Both the position numbers and the translations under genes were made by a program. Below, piece by piece: positions 43,100-50,390 of a stretch of 64,000 nt of DNA. How positions within the stretch are numbered: position 1 is the stretch's first letter; each line of letters begins with the position of its first letter. Below the pieces are notes generated by a model, which worked only from the letters and a program-made list of their open reading frames with translations, had not been told where the DNA came from and made no database searches. This DNA is from a bacterium (GTDB lineage Bacteria; Electryoneota; RPQS01; DYHQ01): the NCBI GenBank assembly GCA_030622545.1, contig JAUXGA010000001.1:186001-250000 (forward strand). Reading direction: 5' to 3'.

Positions 43100-44383
43100 C
43101 TACTTCACTAATAGCATTCTGCTCACGTGCATTTGTGCGGCGGATTCGATGCGGACGAAGTACGTACCCGATGGTAAACCATTCGCATGAAAATTCAACT
43201 GATGCCAGCCGGATGTTTGCGAAGGATAATCCATTGCACCGACCTGTCGTCCCAGTACATCGAAGAATGTCAACGCGACCGCCCCATTGCGAGGTATGTA
43301 ATACGTGATGTTCGTCGTTTCGTTGAACGGATTCGGCCAGATGTGACAGGTTAGTTCGGGTGCGGAAATTTCCCTTTGCGCATTGTCTGCGGACGACACG
43401 CTCCAGTCAAAACGCGCCTGTGTACCGTAATTCGGCCCGGTGATTTCCACTGACCAGCGCGCTGTTCCGTCTATGACCGATGCGCGCGTTTGGTTGTCCA
43501 CCTGCAGCCATTCGAAGACAAAGCGAACCGTTTGATGCGCCGGATTCGGCCAGTGCGCACTCTGGTAGAACTCGGGATAAAATGTCACCGTTCCCGGCGG
43601 GTGATGATCTTCAATCGTCGTCGCATGAAGTTCAACTGTTTGAAACTCTTCCCAGCCGGAAGGCGGCGTCGTCGAATCATAGTCGTAGTTTTGAAGAAAA
43701 TCCTCCAGCGAATAATCGGCAAACAACTCGAACGTATCATAGATGCGTAATTGCAATGAAAGAAACGAAAAACTTCGCGCGGGAATATGCAAATCGAAAG
43801 CCGCCGATAGACCCGTCGCGCCGCTGACAGAAAGTGATTCGTTATCAGTAAAGTAACTGCTGTCGGTGTCGTGAACGCCGCTGTCGGGATGCGCGTTGTA
43901 GAAAGGCAAATCATGCGCGGGATGAACCCAGATGCGATTGCCGCCTGTCCACGGATAAGACAACAAACCGTCGTAGCGCGCGAAGTGAAGATGATAGCCA
44001 TAGGGTCCGCCGCTGTTGCCGACTTCGCCGATGACGTCTCCTTCTGCGACCGGCCCGATAGCATGCCCGACGTCGTTTAGGTGCGCGTAAAAGGAATCGA
44101 ACGATTCGTCATGACTGACCCACAGCGTATTTCCATAACCGCCGAACCAGCGATTATCTTCGACCTGCCCGGCGAACGGCGCATGAATGGGAGTTCCCTG
44201 AGGCGCGCCTATGTCGAGTCCCATGTGAAAATCATAAGTACCGGATGAACGCAATCGCGGCCCGAACGGATCGGTCAGTCGCGGAGGACTGTTCATCGGC
44301 TCGTTTCCTAAAGGCCAGCGCGCACCGAATGCTGCGCCCGCGATAAAAAACAGACTGGTGATATAAAGCAGTCGCCTGTTCAT
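43100..44383 (-). CDS. Secreted M23 (LytM) peptidase with type IX sorting tail
   Basis: After a signal peptide (LLYITSLFFIAGAAFGA) an M23 domain is found at about 30-150: DFHMGLDIGAPQGTPIHAPF, then FYAHLNDVG and GPYGYHLHFARY, so the zinc ligands H...D and HxH are present. A beta-rich middle follows. The last 80 residues are a type A sorting domain (NPFNETTNITYYIPRNGAVA and SGTYFVRIESAAQMHVSRML). The product would be a cell-surface or secreted peptidoglycan hydrolase. The start overlaps the upstream gene by four bases. Confidence 0.88.
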   Translation of the reverse strand: MNRRLLYITSLFFIAGAAFGARWPLGNEPMNSPPRLTDPFGPRLRSSGTYDFHMGLDIGAPQGTPIHAPFAGQVEDNRWFGGYGNTLWVSHDESFDSFYAHLNDVGHAIGPVAEGDVIGEVGNSGGPYGYHLHFARYDGLLSYPWTGGNRIWVHPAHDLPFYNAHPDSGVHDTDSSYFTDNESLSVSGATGLSAAFDLHIPARSFSFLSLQLRIYDTFELFADYSLEDFLQNYDYDSTTPPSGWEEFQTVELHATTIEDHHPPGTVTFYPEFYQSAHWPNPAHQTVRFVFEWLQVDNQTRASVIDGTARWSVEITGPNYGTQARFDWSVSSADNAQREISAPELTCHIWPNPFNETTNITYYIPRNGAVALTFFDVLGRQVGAMDYPSQTSGWHQLNFHANGLPSGTYFVRIESAAQMHVSRMLLVK

Positions 44384-45561
44384 TTATCTCGCCTGAAAAT
44401 GATGCACGTCTGCTCCGAATCGCCAGGTGATGTATCGAAGAACGCGCCGATTTTTTTATCGAAGCTCACCGCTCCGCCGATGTCAAGCGTCTGGCAGTCC
44501 ATGATTCCCTCACCGGGTTGCAGCACGATGTTCACCGAAAGCCGCCGTCCTAAAATCAGCAAACCATCTACGCCTGCAAGCATACTCTGAATGGGAAAGA
44601 GCCGCTCGCGCTGCGGTACTTGCAATGTGTCCGACGCGATGAGATGTCCATCTTCCGCGCTGCGATATTCGATGTCCATCCCGGCGAAAAGCAGTACGAA
44701 ATCCCGCTCGTCAAAATACCCTGAAACTTGACTGGACTGCCGATGCGCCTGAACGCGCCACAGCACATCGCCGTCGAGAGTCAACGCGAGCATCTCCCGC
44801 GCCTGCTTGCCTTCCGCGTCTTCGCCTTCTTTCACCAGCACGCATTTGTCATCGCCGACAATCACATCGGCGAATGACGTCACGAACTCTGCTTTCTCCT
44901 GTTCAAAGAAAGGAGTGCGGTAGTAGCGGTCTGTCATGGCAAACGCGGGATAGCAGGATGTATCGTGTTCGCTTGGATGATGTTCCGGGCGATACCACCA
45001 CATCGTTCTTTTTTTCGGCAAGGGTTTGCGACTCCAATGCTCCCTTGAACACGAGGGAGCAAGTTTGACGGGTGGAATCTTTGGCCAACGAGCGCCGTGC
45101 CAATCGAACTGCGCCCATGACACGCTCCAGTCGCCGCCATCCGGGTAAACCTGCAACTGCTCGAGCGCTCTCAGCGACAAACGTTCTTTCGTGTTGCCGG
45201 TTTCATCAAAGACAAATCCCAACACAGATTCCTCTTGCCATGTGCAGGCAGCGACCAGCTCGCCTCGCGCGGAAGTTGACAGCGAAATGAACACGGGATA
45301 TTCTAAGTTGCGCCGCCATGCGAGTCCTTCGTTTTCACTCCAGCGCGCAAGCTCCAGACTGCCATCCGCCGCCGTCGAAACGATATACACACCGGCGCCG
45401 TGCTCGCTTTGAAATGGCGCGACGGCCTGAATAGGGCCGCCCACTTGAACCTGAGCGATTTCTTCGCTGAAGCCGTATTCCTCCGCGACGGCGTTTAAAT
45501 CCGCCGCTTGCGAACTGGAAAAAGCTATGACAAGTGCGAGGAAAAGCTGAATATAGAACAT
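44380..45561 (-). CDS. Secreted protein, beta-propeller-like, unknown
   Basis: The product (393 aa) has a signal peptide (FYIQLFLALVIAFSSSQA). Short WD/PQQ-like strands recur, such as GSLELARWSENEGLAWRRN and EMLALTLDGDVLWRVQAHR, which suggest a propeller, but no family is recognised. The ATG at 45561 has AAGGA ten bases upstream and is preferred over 45597. It is the first gene of the operon; transcription from the promoter at 45589-45617 would give a leader of about 20 nt. Confidence 0.65.
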   Translation of the reverse strand: MFYIQLFLALVIAFSSSQAADLNAVAEEYGFSEEIAQVQVGGPIQAVAPFQSEHGAGVYIVSTAADGSLELARWSENEGLAWRRNLEYPVFISLSTSARGELVAACTWQEESVLGFVFDETGNTKERLSLRALEQLQVYPDGGDWSVSWAQFDWHGARWPKIPPVKLAPSCSREHWSRKPLPKKRTMWWYRPEHHPSEHDTSCYPAFAMTDRYYRTPFFEQEKAEFVTSFADVIVGDDKCVLVKEGEDAEGKQAREMLALTLDGDVLWRVQAHRQSSQVSGYFDERDFVLLFAGMDIEYRSAEDGHLIASDTLQVPQRERLFPIQSMLAGVDGLLILGRRLSVNIVLQPGEGIMDCQTLDIGGAVSFDKKIGAFFDTSPGDSEQTCIIFRRDK

Positions 45562-45588
45562 GGCACACGTCCTTCTTGATTCGATGTA

Positions 45589-45617
45589 AATATACAAATA
45601 TTCCTTGACATTGTCAA
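45589..45617 (-). promoter_or_regulatory. Leftward sigma-70 promoter of the envelope operon
   Basis: Minus-strand -35 TTGACA (45612-45617), 17 bp, -10 TATATT (45589-45594). Confidence 0.85.
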
Positions 45618-45618
45618 G
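45604..45618. promoter_or_regulatory. Palindrome shared by two divergent -35 boxes
   Basis: CTTGACATTGTCAAG is a 7+1+7 palindrome containing both -35 hexamers (plus strand 45605-45610, minus strand 45612-45617). A dimeric regulator or the polymerase itself would have to choose between the two directions. Confidence 0.75.
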
Positions 45619-45633
45619 TTATTTTTGTATATT
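45605..45633 (+). promoter_or_regulatory. Rightward sigma-70 promoter without an adjacent ORF
   Basis: -35 TTGACA (45605-45610), 17 bp, -10 TATATT (45628-45633). No ORF begins within 900 bp; the first transcribed sequence leads into the inverted-repeat region at 45713-45830. Confidence 0.8.
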
Positions 45634-45639
45634 ATAAAC

Positions 45640-45830
45640 AATGCGGATTTACATATTCAACGGTCAGAGCCGAGTCCGGGATTGTTTTTGGTGTTTTTGG
45701 GCAGAGGTAGAAGTTTCTTTTACTTCTCTTCTTAAGAGAAATATGTAAGTCTTCTTTAAACTTCTCCTAAGAGAGATACTAAGAGAGACTTACATGTCTC
45801 TCTTAGAGAGATCTCTATCTCTATGGGATT
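45640..45830 (+). ncRNA. Candidate small RNA with AGAGAG-rich inverted repeats
   Basis: Downstream of the orphan promoter the sequence is rich in short inverted repeats: ATGTAAGTCT (45743-45752) pairs with AGACTTACAT (45786-45795), and CTCTTCTTAAGAGA and TCTCTCTTAGAGAGA are palindromic. No ORF is present. The end of the transcript cannot be placed with confidence. Confidence 0.3.
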
Positions 45831-45924
45831 TTGATATAAAAAATACGAAATAATTTCGTGAAAGGCACATCATTTTTTCAGCGCATGACGGGTTTTGGAG
45901 ACTGAGTGATATGCCGGGATTGTG

Positions 45925-46053
45925 GTAGGGGCGCTCCCGCGTGTGCGCCCGGAGACAAAAAGTGGGGATTTATCGACAGCGGGCGGACACATGGATCCGC
46001 CCCTACAGAAAATATTCGCGGTGTTGTCCACCAGTACTGGTGGATTGCAGCCG
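45925..46053. repeat. Three adjacent intergenic hairpin elements
   Basis: 45925-45952 is GTAGGGGCGCTCCCGCGTGT then GCGCCCGG. 45981-46006 is a shortened inverted copy (GGGCGGACACATGGATCCGC). 46018-46053 is the GCGGTGTTGTCCACCAGTAC element with the perfect CCACCAGTACTGGTGG core, also found at 36928-36963. Confidence 0.8.
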
Positions 46054-46160
46054 ACCCGTGTCTCCCTACGGGCTGGCTCCGCCTGTCCAACAAATCAATC
46101 GACGGGCGGGAGCTCGCCGCTAGTGCCGTTTCTAAAAAGGTTTGCGTGTTACGCCGCATA

Positions 46161-46232
46161 TGTCATTCCCGCATAAGCGGGAATCCATAAGAACCTCGAA
46201 AATACTGGATTCCTGCTTTCGCAGGAATGACA
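46161..46232. repeat. Paired ATTCCC-N8-GGGAAT type palindromes
   Basis: TCATTCCCGCATAAGCGGGA is followed after about 20 bp by GGATTCCTGCTTTCGCAGGA and ATGACAC. Each half is a hairpin, and the two ends (TCATTCC and GGAATGA) are also complementary. The first fits the dRS3-like consensus ATTCCCN8GGGAAT and is of a kind widespread in bacteria. Confidence 0.8.
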
Positions 46233-46547
46233 CAATGGGACACGGGCATTGGCGGTTTGGACACGACAACGGCGAGACAACCTTTCGAGAAACGGCACTA
46301 GGGGTAATTCCCGCCGTGAGCGGGTATCCCAATCCCGCGCTATATTAGCTATATTCGATAAATTGATTCAACCATAGGAAAATCCATTTCAAGAGAAATT
46401 TTCCTTTGAGATTACATGAAAACTATCTATTTTCTTTATTATCCTTCCACAGCTCGAAGATTTGCATAGTTCAACAGACCCACCTGAAATGAATCATTGA
46501 AAGTCAATCATATCACATTTCAAAAACTAAAATCAGGAGAGTGTACC
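46233..46547. other. Gene-free leader region of the beta-helix protein gene
   Basis: The stretch contains one more degenerate CCCGCCGTGAGCGGG hairpin (46309-46325) and A+T-rich sequence including CTATATTAGCTATATT near 46341, similar to CTATATTAACTATATT near 40211. No ORF is visible. Confidence 0.4.
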
Positions 46548-48560
46548 ATGAAGAGAATTCTAATCGTTTTACTCACTCTTGCCTGCGCGCAGGTGACTTT
46601 TGCGACGGATATTTCGGGAGCTCTGAGCGGCATCTTGGGGCCCGGAACCTATCACGTTGTTGAAGTAATTTACGTCAACGCCGATGATAGCTTGCTCATC
46701 ATGCCTGGAACCACATTCCACTTCGATGGGCCTTATCCATTCTACATCTTTGGAAAACTGACAGCTCAAGGAACTGAAAACGATTCCATTATCTTCACAA
46801 GTGCCCGCGAACCAAGTGCGAACCGCTGGAAGGGCCTGCGATTTGAGGATTCAGGCAGTTCTGGAAGTGCGCTTGCTTGCTGCCTTATTGAAAATGGCTT
46901 TGCAACAGGAGCTTCTCCGAATGATCGTGGGGGTGGTGTCTATTGCGAATATTCTTCACCCACATTTGATAATTGCACTTTTAGCGATGACTCAGCAAGT
47001 TACGGCGGTGGGGTATATTGCTATTTTTCTTCTCCAACTTTCACGAATTGCATCTTCCACAACAACTCAGCAGATATTGAAGGCGGTGGGATGTATTGTT
47101 ACCGTTCTTCGCCAACCTTTACGAATTGCAATATCAACAACAGTTTGGCTTACCAGGGAGGTGGAATATACTGTGATGGACATAATTGCTCACCGGTCTT
47201 TTCCAATTGCATTATTGTTAACAATGGAGCCAATTTAGGCGGTGGTGTTAACTGTAAAAATCTATCGGACCCCAGTTTCACAAATTGTACTTTTAGCGGC
47301 AACTTTACAGAATATTATGGCGGTGCGGTCTCTTGCTTTTCTAGTTCTTCACCATCCCTAATGAATTGCATCCTCTGGAACGACTCACCCAGAGAGATTG
47401 ATGAATCTTCTTCAACTTGCCTGGTTACCTATAGCAACATTCAGGGTGGATGGTCAGGAACTGGGAACGTTGACGAAGATCCTCTATTTGTATCTGGGCC
47501 AGAGGGACTCTACTATCTCTCACAGTTAATTGCGGGGCAACTGGAGCAGAGCCCCTGCGCAAACGCTGGAGATCCTTCCTCACCTGTGATTGATGGCACC
47601 ACACGCATGGATGGAGTTCAGGATACTTGGCCTGTTGACATGGGATACCATTATGAAATCTCCTCATTACCACCTACAAATAGAGGTTTTGTAACTCTTA
47701 TTCACCCCGGCCCAAGTGATTGGGGCTATCGCCTGCATTGGGTCAGCGGTTCCCTGTCCCGCCTTGTGTTTTCTAATTTCTGCGATGGAACGGTTGGTTC
47801 TATCGGAGGTAGCGCGCAGGTAGCAGGCTGGACAGCGACAAACTATAGCGATTCGATTGTTTTCACTACCAGCACACCGCTTACTTCTGGCACCATTGAT
47901 ACCTTCTGGCTTTCCCATCCCTATTGTAGTGATGTTGTTGACTGGACCGTTGGTGACAGTTCGGGAAGTGTTGACGGACCGCTACCGGTTGAAATGACAA
48001 CATTTCAGGCTTTCGCAGGTGATGGGCAGGTAACGCTTCGCTGGCAAACGGCGAGCGAGCTTAATAACAGCCATTTCGTTCTTTACAAACGAAGAGCAGG
48101 ACAGGAGACATTTCAGGTATTAACTCAAATCCCCGGTTATGGCACGACCGCCGAGCCGCATGACTATGAGTTCATAGACCGATGGGTGCAGAATAGCACG
48201 ACTTATGAATATCGAATTTCCGATGTGGATTTGGCGGGACATGAGACGTTTCATGAACAAATCGTGACTGCAACGCCAGACAGAAACGCGACGCCGTTTG
48301 AATTCGCGCTTTATCCGAATTGGCCGAATCCTTTCAATCCCACGACGACGATTCGCTATGATGTGGAGGCGGCGGGGCTGGTTTCGCTGAAGATTTTCGA
48401 TTTGTTAGGGCGTGAGGTGACGACGCTTACCCACGAAGAACATTCCGCCGGTGTTTATTCGGTTACTTGGGATGCTGCTGGGATGCCGTCGGGGGTATAT
48501 CTTTGCAGGATGGATGCGGAAGGATTTGTTCAGACGCGGAAGATGGTGTTGGTGAAATAA
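46548..48560 (+). CDS. Secreted right-handed beta-helix protein with type IX sorting tail
   Basis: The protein (670 aa) has a signal peptide (ILIVLLTLACAQVTFA). About 100-280 is a chain of Pmp-like repeats, each with a GGGVYC-type turn and an SSPTFTNC-type strand, for example SPTFTNCIFHNNSADIEGG. Such chains form right-handed parallel beta helices in adhesins and lyases. A beta-rich domain follows (PLPVEMTTFQAFAGDGQVTL). The C-terminus is a type A sorting domain (LYPNWPNPFNPTTTIRYDVE and SGVYLCRMDAEGFVQTRKMV). AGGAG before the ATG at 46548 fixes the start. Probably a surface protein; no catalytic residues seen. Confidence 0.85.
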   Translation: MKRILIVLLTLACAQVTFATDISGALSGILGPGTYHVVEVIYVNADDSLLIMPGTTFHFDGPYPFYIFGKLTAQGTENDSIIFTSAREPSANRWKGLRFEDSGSSGSALACCLIENGFATGASPNDRGGGVYCEYSSPTFDNCTFSDDSASYGGGVYCYFSSPTFTNCIFHNNSADIEGGGMYCYRSSPTFTNCNINNSLAYQGGGIYCDGHNCSPVFSNCIIVNNGANLGGGVNCKNLSDPSFTNCTFSGNFTEYYGGAVSCFSSSSPSLMNCILWNDSPREIDESSSTCLVTYSNIQGGWSGTGNVDEDPLFVSGPEGLYYLSQLIAGQLEQSPCANAGDPSSPVIDGTTRMDGVQDTWPVDMGYHYEISSLPPTNRGFVTLIHPGPSDWGYRLHWVSGSLSRLVFSNFCDGTVGSIGGSAQVAGWTATNYSDSIVFTTSTPLTSGTIDTFWLSHPYCSDVVDWTVGDSSGSVDGPLPVEMTTFQAFAGDGQVTLRWQTASELNNSHFVLYKRRAGQETFQVLTQIPGYGTTAEPHDYEFIDRWVQNSTTYEYRISDVDLAGHETFHEQIVTATPDRNATPFEFALYPNWPNPFNPTTTIRYDVEAAGLVSLKIFDLLGREVTTLTHEEHSAGVYSVTWDAAGMPSGVYLCRMDAEGFVQTRKMVLVK

Positions 48561-48564
48561 GGAA

Positions 48565-48668
48565 ACCCCCCTTAATTCCCCCCGCAGGCGGGGGGAGATG
48601 GATGGGTCGGCTGCAAGCAGCCAACACCGCGCGAGAAATTTGTAGGGGCGGGCCTGTGTGCCCGCCCG
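48565..48668. repeat. Three intergenic hairpin elements after the beta-helix gene
   Basis: 48565-48598 is the CCCCCCGCAGGCGGGGGG family, inverted. 48604-48632 is GTCGGCTGCAAGCAGCCAAC with ACCGC, which is inverted at 52024-52053. 48642-48668 is a variant of GTAGGGGCG...CGCCCG. Confidence 0.75.
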
Positions 48669-48675
48669 GAGTACA

Positions 48676-48700
48676 AAAAGCGCCCCTTTTAGGCGCTTTT
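48676..48700. terminator. Bidirectional terminator between converging genes
   Basis: AAAAGCGCC and GGCGCTTTT pair around a seven-base loop, with U-tracts in both directions. It serves the beta-helix gene and the anti-sigma gene. Confidence 0.85.
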
Positions 48701-48726
48701 CTCTTTCTGACTAAAGCATGCACGGA

Positions 48727-49227
48727 TTAGGCGGAACTATGGTCTCTTCGAACGAAAAAATCAAATGCCACAATCGCACTAATCGCAACAAGCGTCAGAG
48801 CCGTTACCGCAAATGTCGTACTCGTTTGGAGAGATTCCACTCCAAGCGTCCCGCCGAGCCATCCTAATGCGTCGCGCCACAAACCCCAAAGCCTCGTGAC
48901 GATCGGTCGTCCATAGAGTACACCCACCAGTATCAGCGTCCCAATAGGAGCATACGTTGACAAACGCCCCAGCACGCGGTCAACTGCGATATCTCCATTC
49001 GGCAGCGGTAATCCGGCTTTTTCGAATACGCGATTAGTGAAATCAGAATCGGCACGAACCCAGCTCTGAGTTCGCAACATTCCATCGAGCAGTTTCTCCT
49101 GCTCAAATGCTTGGTACAGTTCCGTGTCCATTTCGAGCAATGCTGCAATCTCTTTGTGCTGAGCGGGCGGTAAGCCTCCGCAGATAAACTCGGGCAGCAG
49201 TTCTATGGCTTTTTCGCGGGTCATCAT
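48727..49227 (-). CDS. Putative anti-sigma factor, membrane protein
   Basis: The product (166 aa) is encoded directly behind an ECF sigma factor, with the start ATG overlapping its stop (ATGA). The cytoplasmic part begins REKAIELLPEFICGGLPPAQ, a helical bundle like that of anti-sigma domains, but without the HxxxCxxC zinc motif (a single Cys at about 16). Two hydrophobic segments follow (APIGTLILVGVLYG and FAVTALTLVAISAIVAFDFF). It should hold the sigma factor at the membrane. The role is inferred from position and layout. Confidence 0.7.
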   Translation of the reverse strand: MMTREKAIELLPEFICGGLPPAQHKEIAALLEMDTELYQAFEQEKLLDGMLRTQSWVRADSDFTNRVFEKAGLPLPNGDIAVDRVLGRLSTYAPIGTLILVGVLYGRPIVTRLWGLWRDALGWLGGTLGVESLQTSTTFAVTALTLVAISAIVAFDFFVRRDHSSA

Positions 49228-49790
49228 TTCTCCTCTCCGGGTAACAGCCTTTCCCGCAGCCACGCCTTCGCTCGGAACAGATAGCTTTTCACAGTGCCCA
49301 TCGGGACATCCATGATTTCGCCAATCTCCAGGTAGGACAGGTTTTCCAAGTAGTACAATGTAATTGCTGTTCTATATTTTTCAGGCATTTGTGGTATCAA
49401 TTGCTCCATGCGAGCTTTGAGCGGCGCTTCCTCTCCGTAGGGATTGCCCGCCGTTGTATGCATACTGGGATGTGACCAAATCGCCGGTTCGTCCACAGGT
49501 AGAAACTGCGCCCGCGCTCGAGCCGTCTTTTTCTGTGCAATACAAAGATTGATGGTAATCCGGTATATCCATGTCGAAAGCTTTGCCTCTCCTCGGAATT
49601 TCGGCAATCCTTTCCAAATTCTTAAAAAGACCTCTTGAGCCATATCCTCGGCTTCTGCGCTTTTCCCCAGCATCCTTGCGACCAGATTGATAACCATATC
49701 CTTATAATTATCAACTAATTGTGCGAATGCTCGAGTCTCGCCCTGGCGAAGGCGCTGTAGTAGTTCGTCCTCAGCCAAGACAGGCCTCAT
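49224..49790 (-). CDS. ECF-type RNA polymerase sigma factor
   Basis: The product (188 aa) has region 2 (FAQLVDNYKDMVINLVARML, then AEDMAQEVFLRIWKGLPKF and STWIYRITINLC) and region 4 (LPQMPEKYRTAI-like QMPEKYRTAITLYYLENLSY and MGTVKSYLFRAKAWLRE). It directs polymerase to a small regulon, probably including its own gene. The ATG at 49790 matches the usual family start; 49838 would add 16 residues. The following gene is the likely anti-sigma factor. Confidence 0.93.
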   Translation of the reverse strand: MRPVLAEDELLQRLRQGETRAFAQLVDNYKDMVINLVARMLGKSAEAEDMAQEVFLRIWKGLPKFRGEAKLSTWIYRITINLCIAQKKTARARAQFLPVDEPAIWSHPSMHTTAGNPYGEEAPLKARMEQLIPQMPEKYRTAITLYYLENLSYLEIGEIMDVPMGTVKSYLFRAKAWLRERLLPGEEK

Positions 49791-49842
49791 CTTGAAAGTT
49801 TTGCCTTTCCTTCTGTAGATAAGACATGGGATTCCCACTCAA

Positions 49843-49883
49843 TGTTGCGCTTCTTATACTCTGCAACATGTGCCGATGTTGCG
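49843..49883. promoter_or_regulatory. TGTTGC/GCAACA inverted repeats upstream of the sigma factor
   Basis: GCAACATGTGCCGATGTTGC (49863-49882) is a perfect 7+6+7 inverted repeat, and a third TGTTGCG is at 49843-49849. It lies in the short divergent region between the sigma factor and the DUF6249-like gene, a natural place for an operator. Confidence 0.5.
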
Positions 49884-49964
49884 TAGTCTTATTGATAGAA
49901 AGCAGCCGACGTGCTTTCATGGCGAAAAAATGTTATATTAAACTATAAACACGGAGAATATCCT

Positions 49965-50390
49965 ATGTATCCAGGTTTTTTTTGGCGTCCGGAAATCTTA
50001 GGCCAGTTCTTAGGCTTAGTATCCATCGTCGGTATCATCCTTATGGTCATTCTTCTTGTCTGGTTTCGGGAACGGAGCAAGCGACTTCGTGACAAGATGA
50101 TTCACGAAGAACGACTCGCCGCTATCGAAAAGGGAGTCCCTGTTCCCGCGCTGCCTGCTGAACCACCTCGACCACGAAATTATGTGATGAGGGGAATGGT
50201 TTGGATGGCGATAGGACTGGGACTGCTGGCGTTAGCATGGTCAGAAGCCGATTTTCCGCTGGGAGTTGGCTTAATTTTCGTCCTTATTGGACTCGCGATT
50301 CTGATTGCTCATCTCCTGACAAAGCGCCGTAGGAAAGAAGCGTATCACTCTGATACTGAACATCATTCCGATTTGGATAGTCCGTCGTAA
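49965..50390 (+). CDS. DUF6249-like membrane protein
   Basis: The product (141 aa) has a first helix (LGLVSIVGIILMVILLVWF) followed by the conserved cytoplasmic motif RDKMIHEERLAAIEKGVPVP. Two more helices follow (MVWMAIGLGLLALAW and GVGLIFVLIGLAILIAHLL). Proteins of this kind are often encoded next to ECF sigma factors, as here. The ATG has CGGAG upstream. The last 107 bp overlap the 3' end of nadB on the other strand. Confidence 0.75.
   Translation: MYPGFFWRPEILGQFLGLVSIVGIILMVILLVWFRERSKRLRDKMIHEERLAAIEKGVPVPALPAEPPRPRNYVMRGMVWMAIGLGLLALAWSEADFPLGVGLIFVLIGLAILIAHLLTKRRRKEAYHSDTEHHSDLDSPS

Noticed and set aside
49911-49965. GTG at 49911 as start of the DUF6249-like gene
   Set aside because: The ATG at 49965 has a ribosome site and gives a membrane protein with the expected N-terminus; the extra 18 residues are not conserved-looking.
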